Source: Ureibacillus composti (GTDB lineage Bacteria; Bacillota; Bacilli; Bacillales_A; Planococcaceae). Taken from it: a stretch of 64,000 bases of DNA. The stretch covers positions 1,319,001 to 1,383,000 of the forward strand of contig JAUCEP010000002.1 of assembly GCA_030348875.1 (NCBI GenBank), read 5' to 3'. Below, in pieces: positions 27,282-34,763 of the stretch. The number at the start of each line of letters is the position of its first letter. The first letter of the stretch is position 1. Under the pieces are notes generated by a model. The model saw only the letters and a program-made list of their open reading frames with translations. It had not been told where the DNA came from and made no database searches. A program made the position numbers and the translations under genes.

Positions 27282-28808
27282 GTGTTAAATTTGAACAAAA
27301 CAGCCACAATTATAATGTTAATAACAATCGTATCACAAATATTTGGGTTTGGAAGAGAAATTGCTTTATCTTTTTTATATGGAACTTCAAGCATAAGTGA
27401 TGCCTATTTAATTTCTACTACTATTCCAGGTGTATTGTTTGGAATTATTACAGCAGGTTTAGTTGCAGGATACATTCCTATGTATAGCAAAGTGGCAAAA
27501 GAAGATGGAGAGTCTGAAGCTAATAAATTTACAAATAATCTTATAAGCATTTTATTAGTTATATGTACCACTATAGTATTTATTGGACTAACATTTACGG
27601 AACAAATAGTCAAATTATTTGCTTACGGATTTGAAGGAGAGACTCTAAATTTAGCAGTTAGGTTCACAAAGATTAGCTTATTTGCTATTTATCTTTCTGC
27701 AATGATTTCAATTTTCACCGGCTATCTCCAGATTAAAAATAATTATATAATTCCAGCCTTAGTTGGAATACCTTTTAACTTTTTTGTTGTACTTTCTATA
27801 GTCTTAAGTCATAAAACTAATACATTAGCACTACCACTGGGTTTTGTAATAGCAAGTGTTTCACAATTAATTTTAATGATACCATATATTAGAAAAACCA
27901 AATACAGATATAAGTTTAAAATTGATTTTAAAGATAAGAATATTAAAAACTTGGCTTATATTACGTTGCCTATCATATTAGGAATATCAGTTAATCAAAT
28001 CAATGTATTAATTGACAGGACCTTGGCCTCTCAATTAGCAGTGGGAGGAATCTCAGCTCTAAATTATGCAAATAGACTTAACGGTTTTGTGCAAGGAATA
28101 TTTGTAATGTCAATAACTTCTGTTTTATACCCAAACACTTCAAAAATGGCAGCAGAAAACAATATGAATGGACTTAAAAGTGCTTTATCAAAGGCAATAA
28201 CAGGAATTAATCTATTGGTTATACCTGCTACTTTAGGTGCTATTGTTCTTGCGGAGCCGATTGTCTCTGTATTGTTTGGCCGAGGTGAATTCGACATTCA
28301 GGCCACTGCTATGACATCTAACGCTTTAATATTCTACTCAATTGGAATGGTAGGTTTTGGATTTCGCGAAATCTTATCAAGAACATTTTATTCACTACAG
28401 GATACAAAAACACCAATGATAAATGCTGCTATAGGTATGTTTATGAATATTATTCTAAATATAATCTTATCTAGATTTCTTGGTATTGGAGGACTTGCAT
28501 TAGCTACAAGTATTTCAGCTATTTTTACATCAGGATTAATGTTCATTAGTCTGAAAAGGAAAATAGGTTCGTACGGCTTAAAACAACTTTCAATATCATT
28601 CATTAAAATACTATGTGCATCTTTGTTAATGGGAGTTATAGTTAAGTTATCTTTTAACTATTTAACATCAACAATAAGTAATATCACCTCTTTATTTATT
28701 GCTATTGGGGTAGGGGCCGTGTCTTACTTTGTAATAGTTAATTTTATGAGGATTGAAGATGTTAATACCATTGTCAAAGCTTTCAAAAGAAAATTGGTAA
28801 GAAAATGA
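27282..28808 (+). CDS. MurJ/MviN-family flippase, likely the Wzx of this cluster
   Basis: 508 aa with about 14 transmembrane helices. Start is GTG (27282) or TTG (27291); GAAAG lies upstream. REIALSFLYGTSSISDAY and LVIPATLGAIVLAEPIVSVLFGRGEF are MurJ-family signatures. MurJ itself flips lipid II, but homologues inside Bacillota exopolysaccharide clusters act as repeat-unit exporters; with no other Wzx here, that role is inferred. Confidence 0.83.
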   Translation: MLNLNKTATIIMLITIVSQIFGFGREIALSFLYGTSSISDAYLISTTIPGVLFGIITAGLVAGYIPMYSKVAKEDGESEANKFTNNLISILLVICTTIVFIGLTFTEQIVKLFAYGFEGETLNLAVRFTKISLFAIYLSAMISIFTGYLQIKNNYIIPALVGIPFNFFVVLSIVLSHKTNTLALPLGFVIASVSQLILMIPYIRKTKYRYKFKIDFKDKNIKNLAYITLPIILGISVNQINVLIDRTLASQLAVGGISALNYANRLNGFVQGIFVMSITSVLYPNTSKMAAENNMNGLKSALSKAITGINLLVIPATLGAIVLAEPIVSVLFGRGEFDIQATAMTSNALIFYSIGMVGFGFREILSRTFYSLQDTKTPMINAAIGMFMNIILNIILSRFLGIGGLALATSISAIFTSGLMFISLKRKIGSYGLKQLSISFIKILCASLLMGVIVKLSFNYLTSTISNITSLFIAIGVGAVSYFVIVNFMRIEDVNTIVKAFKRKLVRK

Positions 28809-28831
28809 ACTAATGGGGAGGCTTCTATACC

Positions 28832-29827
28832 TTGAACATACTAGTAACCGGTGGTACCGGATATATAGGATCACACACTTGTATAGCATTATTGGAAGCA
28901 GGACATTCAGTCATTATTGCTGATAATCTATCTAACAGTAAAAGTGAGACTGTTATGAAAATCATGGGTATAGCTGATAAAGAAGTTACCTTTTACGAGA
29001 TTGATGTAACAGATGCAGAAGCTGTTGATATTATTTTCAGAAATTATAATGTTGATGGGGTTATTCATTTTGCCGGTCTTAAAGCGGTTGGAGAATCAGT
29101 AGAAAAACCACTGGAGTATTATTACAATAACATCGTAAGTACAATGGTTCTAACTAAAGCTTGTCAGAAACATGGTGTCAACCGATTTGTCTTTAGCTCA
29201 TCAGCAACAGTATATGGAGATAATAAAGTACCTTTCGTAGAGACAATGGATCTCCTACCAACGACTAATCCCTATGGTGAAACAAAGGCTATGAGTGAAC
29301 GGATTCTAACTGATATAGCAAATGCAAATCCTGCCTTCTCAGTATCACTTCTTCGGTACTTCAATCCAGTTGGAGCCCACGAAAGTGGATTAATTGGGGA
29401 AGCACCTAATGGAATTCCTAATAATCTGATGCCATATGTTACGCAAGTAGCAAAAGGTAAACTTAAGAAATTAAGAGTCTTCGGAAATGATTATCCTACT
29501 GTGGATGGCACCGGGGTACGTGATTATATTCATGTAGTGGATCTTGCTGAGGGACATGTTGCTGCATTGGAGAATCTAACTGAAGGTGTCCATCTTTATA
29601 ATTTAGGAACCGGAAAAGGTACTAGTGTACTAGAGTTAGTGAAAGCTTTTGAAGATGCTAATGATATTGAGGTTCCATATGAAATCGTGGATCGAAGACC
29701 TGGAGATATTGCTTCATGCTATGCGGATGCATCAAGAGCAAAGCGAGAATTAGGCTGGACTGCAAAACGCGATATTATCGCTATGTGCCGTGATGCTTGG
29801 CGATTTGAGAAGAATTATAAAGAATAG
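28832..29827 (+). CDS. galE: UDP-glucose 4-epimerase
   Basis: 331 aa from a TTG with GGGGAGG about 10 nt upstream. NILVTGGTGYIGSHT is the NAD site, FSSSATVYG and NPYGETKAMSE contain the catalytic Ser/Tyr/Lys, and LRYFNPVGAHESG and RPGDIASCYAD are GalE-specific. It interconverts UDP-glucose and UDP-galactose, using product of GalU. It is the last gene of the polysaccharide cluster. Confidence 0.93.
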   Translation: MNILVTGGTGYIGSHTCIALLEAGHSVIIADNLSNSKSETVMKIMGIADKEVTFYEIDVTDAEAVDIIFRNYNVDGVIHFAGLKAVGESVEKPLEYYYNNIVSTMVLTKACQKHGVNRFVFSSSATVYGDNKVPFVETMDLLPTTNPYGETKAMSERILTDIANANPAFSVSLLRYFNPVGAHESGLIGEAPNGIPNNLMPYVTQVAKGKLKKLRVFGNDYPTVDGTGVRDYIHVVDLAEGHVAALENLTEGVHLYNLGTGKGTSVLELVKAFEDANDIEVPYEIVDRRPGDIASCYADASRAKRELGWTAKRDIIAMCRDAWRFEKNYKE

Positions 29828-29855
29828 AAGTATTAGTAAGAGTTTTTGGTATTCA

Positions 29856-29890
29856 CCCGCTGGGCCTAGAGAGGCTTGGCGGGCTTATTT
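29856..29890 (+). terminator. Terminator ending the polysaccharide cluster
   Basis: CCCGCTGGGCCT pairs with AGGCTTGGCGGG (several G-U) around an AGAG loop, followed by CTTATTT. It lies 30 nt after galE and directly before the prophage. Confidence 0.7.
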
Positions 29891-29927
29891 GAAGTTTACA
29901 TTATAGAGAATAGTAATTTTAATTTTG

Positions 29928-30323
29928 TCAGAATGGCAAGTCATCATCACTCATAGGTAACGGTGGTGACGTTTGGTACTGCTGGTTAGCAAAAGGATCG
30001 ATTGGAATGACATTTGAATTATGCTGCTGACTAAACGCCTGTTCTCTTACAACATCCCACGGCTTTAGAATTCCTGTTTTATTAAAGGTAGTAGGCCGGC
30101 CGCAGGATTCACAAAAGCGAGCGTCACCGGAGTTCTGATGATAGATTGTATCAATTTGATACCCATTTGAGTCAAACTCGGGTTCACCTTCACAAACATT
30201 ATACAAAGATAGTCCACAAATCTTGCAGTGACCGGCATTTGTACTAAACACTTCATTCTCGCAACGTGGGCATTCCACTACACGCATGTTTTCATCAACT
30301 TGTACTCCATCGTCATAAATCAT
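29928..30323 (-). CDS. Zinc-ribbon phage protein with an SSB-like C-terminal tail
   Basis: 131 aa. Four CxxC knuckles (CPRC, CKIC, CESC plus surrounding Cys) form zinc ribbons. The last residues are MSDDDLPF, the acidic-hydrophobic tip by which single-stranded DNA-binding proteins recruit repair and replication partners, and the preceding Gln/Pro/Asn-rich segment resembles an SSB linker, but no OB fold is present. Its N-terminal half is clearly homologous to the C-terminal ribbons of the adjacent ImmA-like protein (DVDENKRLLFCP / QVDENMRVVECP; HCKICGTSLF / HCKICGLSLY). Start overlaps the ImmA stop by 4 nt. Confidence 0.75.
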   Translation of the reverse strand: MIYDDGVQVDENMRVVECPRCENEVFSTNAGHCKICGLSLYNVCEGEPEFDSNGYQIDTIYHQNSGDARFCESCGRPTTFNKTGILKPWDVVREQAFSQQHNSNVIPIDPFANQQYQTSPPLPMSDDDLPF

Positions 30324-31684
30324 AGTATCAAAACCTCCAATTTATTGATTTCCGCAAAGCCATATTCTCTTATGCAAGATTTCAGTAACTCCTCATGTTT
30401 TTCTATCTCCAGCTTCTGTGTCGAATTGGCTGTAAATACGATAAGTGAGTCATCATCCCGGATGGCTTTCGTACCGGAAAGGGATGAATAGGCACCTTGG
30501 TTTTGTTCCCAAACATATACGGAAGCAATGATATAATCCCAATGTTCATATTCGATATAATCTTCATATCTACCATTTTCGTAATCCAGTAAATCAGGAA
30601 TCTCTATTTCTTTTAGGTAGTCATAGAGTCCACTGCTTTCAAATACGGTCTGATCGCCACAAGAAGGACAGTAACGGAATTCTCCGCTAAGATTGGTTTG
30701 TTCTGAATGGCACTGGTTAAAGAGTGATGTCCCACAGATTTTGCAATGCTTTGCGTCTGGACTGAACTCATGGTTCCTGCACACTGGACAAAACAATAAT
30801 CGCTTGTTCTCATCTACATCATACGACGGATAGAATTGACCTTTTTGAAAGTCGGAATAGATGTAGAAGATGCCAGGCTGTGGCAGATGCACAAATGGGG
30901 TTTCGATTATAGGGAGTTCTTTTCCGCAGATATGGCAGTTCACTTGCAAAGAGTCATCAATGTATGCATTGCAGTTACGGCATATTCTGCATATCTTTGA
31001 AAAGTCCGGATACAGGCTGCTCCCATAGAACTTATCGATTCCATCTTTAATTGCTTGTTTGTGTTGATCTCTATAAAAGAAAGGATAAAAATTCCTTAGT
31101 AATTCACGTTCTTCAGGCTGGTTATTCCAAGGGAAATTGTTTAGATGCTTTTCACATTTCTCCGAAGCGTTTTTAGAGATGTCGCAAAGAAAGGCAATCT
31201 CCTGTGCTTCCTTAATGCTAAACAAATGTAACAATGCATTAGGAGCCAATATCGCCTCAGCAAACCAGTGTGCTTCAACTTCTAATACACCGTACTGCTT
31301 TTTAGTCAATCCTCCACGATTTAATGCGGTTTCCTCAAAATCACTTAAGTGACCAAGAACAATATGACCAATTTCGTGAGCAATAGTCCAACGTATTCGT
31401 GACTCGGAATAGGTGTCATCATAAACAATTAAATACTCATTGCTTCCCCTGAGAATCTGTGTTCTAGCTTCAATCCCTTTTTGTTTTAGGTTATAGGGAT
31501 CTTTATGGCCAGTTGCTTTCCGTAACTCCGACCAACTCTGCACATACCAATTGGGGCATTGCTCAATAATTTTAAAAGGATCCACAGGTAATTCACGGAT
31601 ATCCAAGGCGTTTAAAAGTTGGTACCCTTTCATCGTAGCATCCGAAAAACGAGGTTTACCGGGAATTTTTCTTGTTCTTTGCAT
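30320..31684 (-). CDS. ImmA/IrrE-family metallopeptidase with C-terminal zinc ribbons
   Basis: 454 aa, longer than classical ImmA (~170 aa). The peptidase motif TIAHEIGHIVLGHL (HExxH) is near residue 105, with the downstream Glu in EVEAHWFAEAIL as third metal ligand. From about residue 235 on, several CxxC zinc ribbons follow (CRICRNC, CHICGKEL, CPVCRNHE, CKICGTSL, CPSCGDQT). ImmA-type proteins cleave an Xre repressor to induce a mobile element, and the target should be the adjacent repressor. It overlaps that repressor gene by 29 nt. Confidence 0.85.
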   Translation of the reverse strand: MQRTRKIPGKPRFSDATMKGYQLLNALDIRELPVDPFKIIEQCPNWYVQSWSELRKATGHKDPYNLKQKGIEARTQILRGSNEYLIVYDDTYSESRIRWTIAHEIGHIVLGHLSDFEETALNRGGLTKKQYGVLEVEAHWFAEAILAPNALLHLFSIKEAQEIAFLCDISKNASEKCEKHLNNFPWNNQPEERELLRNFYPFFYRDQHKQAIKDGIDKFYGSSLYPDFSKICRICRNCNAYIDDSLQVNCHICGKELPIIETPFVHLPQPGIFYIYSDFQKGQFYPSYDVDENKRLLFCPVCRNHEFSPDAKHCKICGTSLFNQCHSEQTNLSGEFRYCPSCGDQTVFESSGLYDYLKEIEIPDLLDYENGRYEDYIEYEHWDYIIASVYVWEQNQGAYSSLSGTKAIRDDDSLIVFTANSTQKLEIEKHEELLKSCIREYGFAEINKLEVLIL

Positions 31685-32066
31685 AGGCTAAAAACATCTC
31701 CATCTGATCGACTAGGTCGTCGTAGTCCTCTTCCTCCAAATCTGAATTCCGCGCTAATCCATCCACAATTTTTTGGACGGTCTGTTGCTGCTTCTCTGTT
31801 TTTAATGTAGGAAATACCCGTTCAATGATAGGTATATCGCCGTTTTCCTCTGTTATATATCCAGCAATTTTTAAAAGCTCTTCATTAGGTACGTCAAGTG
31901 CTGTTGCCAATGCATTGAGGACTGGAACTGATGGGTTCTTTCTCTCTCCATTTTCAATACGATGTACTTCTGTATGACTAATATCTGCTTCCGTTGCCAA
32001 TCGCCTTTTTGACCAGTTTTTCGCCTCTCGTCGTTCTTTTATAAATCCACCTAGGGATTTCATCAC
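31656..32066 (-). CDS. Xre-family phage repressor
   Basis: 136 aa. The start is GTG 32066 or ATG 32063; AAGGAGG lies 7-10 nt upstream. N-terminal HTH (IKERREAKNWSKRRLATEADISHTE..., kept within about residues 9-60) of the HTH_3 type, then an acidic helical C-terminus. It lies divergent to Cro-like genes and before ImmA, the arrangement of ICEBs1 ImmR/ImmA. It should keep the prophage silent by binding the operator copies described at 32127-32188. Confidence 0.87.
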   Translation of the reverse strand: MMKSLGGFIKERREAKNWSKRRLATEADISHTEVHRIENGERKNPSVPVLNALATALDVPNEELLKIAGYITEENGDIPIIERVFPTLKTEKQQQTVQKIVDGLARNSDLEEEDYDDLVDQMEMFLAYAKNKKNSR

Positions 32067-32116
32067 ATAGAGGCCTCCTTCGTTATTAATTGATTTAGTA
32101 AAGTTTTATTGACTAT

Positions 32117-32200
32117 AGTATATAACATGTGTAACCTAAACGCAACAATTTCAAAAATACTGTGCTTTTCGTTGTATGTGCAATCTAAGGGTGCTATTAT
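32117..32200. promoter_or_regulatory. Divergent lysogeny switch: two promoters, each with an operator in the spacer
   Basis: Leftward promoter: -35 TTGCGT (32145-32140) and -10 TATACT (32122-32117), 17-nt spacer. Rightward promoter: -35 TTGTAT (32172-32177) and -10 TATTAT (32195-32200), 17-nt spacer. The 13-mer ATGTGYAAYCTAA occurs at 32127-32139 and 32176-32188, each inside one spacer, in the same orientation. A partial third copy may begin at 32205. The arrangement suits mutual control by the Xre repressor and a Cro-like protein. Confidence 0.75.
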
Positions 32201-32246
32201 ACAAATGTGGAACTTATAGGTTATTACCGAAAGAGAGGTGAAACAA

Positions 32247-32471
32247 TTGGTACCAAACCGTGATAGAGTGCTAGATTTGGTAAGAGAGAATGATTGGTCT
32301 GGTGGTGAGCTGGCAAGGCGAATGGGGGTCTCTAGAACAGAAGCCAATCGATTCCTTAATGGAAATCGGGTGGGTGGCAAGAAGACGATAGCTGGATTAA
32401 TTAAAGCATTTCCCGAAGAACCGTTGGAACAGCTTTTTATTTTTCCACAAGTGGAACCGAAAAACAACTGA
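32247..32471 (+). CDS. Cro-like small helix-turn-helix protein
   Basis: 74 aa from a TTG with GAGAGGTG 6 nt upstream; an in-frame GTG at 32238 overlaps that RBS. The HTH is clear (VLDLVRENDWSGGELARRMG, then SRTEANRFLNG). First gene of the rightward early operon, divergent from the repressor; a Cro/early repressor role is the natural inference. Confidence 0.75.
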   Translation: MVPNRDRVLDLVRENDWSGGELARRMGVSRTEANRFLNGNRVGGKKTIAGLIKAFPEEPLEQLFIFPQVEPKNN

Positions 32472-32479
32472 TATTAAAA

Positions 32480-32656
32480 ATGTGTGTTTATAAGGTGCGT
32501 AGCTTTAAGGAACTCAACAAAACATACGTGGAGCAGCTCATTCGAGAGAAAGACTGGTTACAGAATAAATTTGTTAAGAAGAAGGACAAGTCATATTCGA
32601 CAGTCTGCAGGTTTTTAAGTGATGAGCGAAATGAAGGAAGGAGAACAGAAAAATGA
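32480..32656 (+). CDS. 58-aa diverged paralogue of the Cro-like protein
   Basis: A small gene (ATG 32480, stop TGA 32654-32656) that opens MCVYKVRSFKEL and overlaps the next start as ATGA. It aligns end to end with the upstream protein: YVEQLIREKDW with RVLDLVRENDW, and STVCRFLSDERN with RTEANRFLNGNR, so it keeps the HTH spacing with different recognition residues. The RBS is weak, so translation may be coupled to the upstream gene. Confidence 0.6.
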   Translation: MCVYKVRSFKELNKTYVEQLIREKDWLQNKFVKKKDKSYSTVCRFLSDERNEGRRTEK

Positions 32657-32982
32657 GTAAAACCAAGCTAATGCTTGATATCGTAAATGACTTACGAAAT
32701 GTTGCAGGAAGTATTGAAACCCTGGCGCTTTCATTTGGAAATCAAAACGAAATAGCAGCAACAATCGAAAAAAAACAACCAAATAACGAGAAAGAACCTG
32801 CTAAACCTCCAAAAGCTAAACTACCAGTTTTTGAAGATGTCAGAGCTAAACTTTCCGCTCTAGCCCAAGATGGAAAACAGATTCAAGTGAAAGAGCTTAT
32901 TACGGGATTTGGAGCAAAAAAATTAAGTGAAATTCCAGTTGAGAAGTATCCTGAACTGTTAGAAAAAGTGGATAAGCTTTGA
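32653..32982 (+). CDS. Conserved phage protein of unknown function
   Basis: 109 aa, start overlapping the previous stop by 4 nt. Helical N-terminus (MLDIVNDLRNVAGSIETLAL), a Lys/Glu/Pro linker and a C-terminal domain (FEDVRAKLSALAQDGKQIQV, then VKELITGFGAKKLSEIP) . Proteins of this type always sit before DUF2800 in related Firmicute phages and are sometimes mislabelled rRNA biogenesis protein. Function not known. Confidence 0.7.
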   Translation: MSKTKLMLDIVNDLRNVAGSIETLALSFGNQNEIAATIEKKQPNNEKEPAKPPKAKLPVFEDVRAKLSALAQDGKQIQVKELITGFGAKKLSEIPVEKYPELLEKVDKL

Positions 32983-33031
32983 TAAAGAAGAAAGCAACCA
33001 ATCAAAGAGGGAAGGAGGATTCTTCTATTCC

Positions 33032-34198
33032 ATGAATCATTCAGAAAGAACACATGCCGTATTAAGCGCCTCTAAGGCAGACATGTATTTAAAATGTACA
33101 CCAAGTATCCGACTGGGCGAACAATTCGAAGAAGAAACGAGTGTTTTTGCTAGAGAGGGCACCTTCATGCATGAGCTATCAGAAATTCATTTGGCTTACT
33201 TCTTGAAACAGATGCCAAAAACTCAGTTGAACAAAAAGCTGAATCAGATGAAACAAAGTGAGTTCTACAACGGTGAAACTGAACAAGCTGTCCAAAGCTA
33301 CATAGATATTGTCATCGAAAAAATAAATGAAGCTAGGGCAAGAAACAAAGACCCACTCATCCTTATTGAGGAACGCTTGGACTTTAGCCCTTGGGTTCCA
33401 GAAGGATTTGGAATGGGCGACGTGGTGATTATTTCAGACGGAATTTTGGAGGTTGTTGACTTAAAAGGGGGTAAGGGAGTTAAGGTTTCCGCCGAAAACA
33501 ACGCACAAATGAGGCTGTATGCATTAGGTGCCATTCATGGGTTTGGAATGTTGTATGACATCCAGACTGTATTGATGACGATTGTACAACCAAGATTAGA
33601 TAACATTTCCACTGATGAAATACAGATAGATGACTTGTTGGAATGGGCGGAAAGTGAAGTCAAGCAAAAGGCGGAACTAGCATTTGCTGGCGAGGGGACA
33701 TTTGTAGTTGGACCGCATTGCAGGTGGTGTAAGGCAAGAGCAACCTGTAGGGCTAGGGCAGAAGAAAATATGAAACTAGCATGCTTGGATTTCCAAAAGC
33801 CGCCACTACTGACAGATGAAGAAGTGGTCGAAGTTCTAACTTCTCTTGATGAATTGATCAGTTGGGCGAAAACCGTTCAAGAATTCGCCTTATCAATGTC
33901 AGTGAATGAAAACAAGCAGTGGCCAGGAATGAAACTCGTAGAGGGAAGAGGGAGTCGCAAATATAGCGATGAAGAAGCGGTAATCGCCACACTCAATGCT
34001 GCGGGATATGACAATGATGTTATTTACAAGAACACACTAAATACAATCACCGCACTTGAGAAAGAACTTGGTAATAAGGAGTTTGAAGAGTTGCTTGGCT
34101 CTCTCATTACAAAAGCGCCGGGCAAGATAAAGCTCGTCCCTGAAGAGGACAAGCGACCAGAATTAAAAGCTTCACCAGAAGTAGATTTTCAAAAATGA
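33032..34198 (+). CDS. DUF2800 protein (PD-(D/E)XK, Cas4/RecB-like nuclease)
   Basis: 388 aa. VLSASKADMYLKCTPSIRLG opens the fold, EVVDLKGGKGVKV holds the D-x-K core, and CRWCKARATCRAR near residue 230 looks like the iron-sulphur cysteine set of Cas4/AddB-like nucleases. These proteins belong to the phage replication/recombination module with DUF2815 and polymerase. GGAGG is 13 nt upstream, a long spacing for the start. Confidence 0.85.
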   Translation: MNHSERTHAVLSASKADMYLKCTPSIRLGEQFEEETSVFAREGTFMHELSEIHLAYFLKQMPKTQLNKKLNQMKQSEFYNGETEQAVQSYIDIVIEKINEARARNKDPLILIEERLDFSPWVPEGFGMGDVVIISDGILEVVDLKGGKGVKVSAENNAQMRLYALGAIHGFGMLYDIQTVLMTIVQPRLDNISTDEIQIDDLLEWAESEVKQKAELAFAGEGTFVVGPHCRWCKARATCRARAEENMKLACLDFQKPPLLTDEEVVEVLTSLDELISWAKTVQEFALSMSVNENKQWPGMKLVEGRGSRKYSDEEAVIATLNAAGYDNDVIYKNTLNTITALEKELGNKEFEELLGSLITKAPGKIKLVPEEDKRPELKASPEVDFQK

Positions 34199-34212
34199 GG
34201 AGGAACTAAAAC

Positions 34213-34758
34213 ATGGTAAAAATTACAATTGGGACAAAAGAAGAACCGGTACGATTCAGCTATGCGAATGTGCATCAAGCAGTGAGTGTTAATGGAAGCG
34301 ATCTGAAATATTCAGTGAGTATCATTATTCCAAAATCATATAAGGCAACAATTAAGAAGGTAAAAGATGCGATTCAAAAAGCGACCCAAGAAAATAAGGA
34401 CAAATTCGGTGGTAAGGCACCTTCGAACTTGAAGAGCCCATTGCGCGATGGTGATGTAGACCGTGAGGATGATGAGGCTTATGCAAATTCCTTCTTCATT
34501 AATGCAAATAGCAAGATTAAGCCAGGCATCGTGGATGCAGACTTAAATCCAATCATGGATCAAAGCGAGTTTTACTCAGGGTGTTATGGAAGAGTCAGTT
34601 TGACTTTCTACGCTTACAACGTAAATGGAAATAAGGGAATTGCGGCAGGGCTTCAAAACATTATGAAGACTACTGATGGAGATCCACTTGGTGGCCGAAG
34701 CAGTGCCGAAGCAGATTTTGCAGATGATAGTGACGATGATGACGATATTTTAGGTTGA
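34213..34758 (+). CDS. DUF2815 protein, candidate phage single-strand DNA-binding protein
   Basis: 181 aa, GAGGAG upstream. VRFSYANVHQAV and KYSVSIIIPKSYKATIKKV are typical; the family shows an OB-fold-like core. The extreme C-terminus is acidic (DDSDDDDDILG), an SSB-like tail, supporting ssDNA binding. It overlaps nothing but is followed directly by the polymerase (TGA at 34756-34758). Confidence 0.8.
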   Translation: MVKITIGTKEEPVRFSYANVHQAVSVNGSDLKYSVSIIIPKSYKATIKKVKDAIQKATQENKDKFGGKAPSNLKSPLRDGDVDREDDEAYANSFFINANSKIKPGIVDADLNPIMDQSEFYSGCYGRVSLTFYAYNVNGNKGIAAGLQNIMKTTDGDPLGGRSSAEADFADDSDDDDDILG

Positions 34759-34763
34759 TATCT

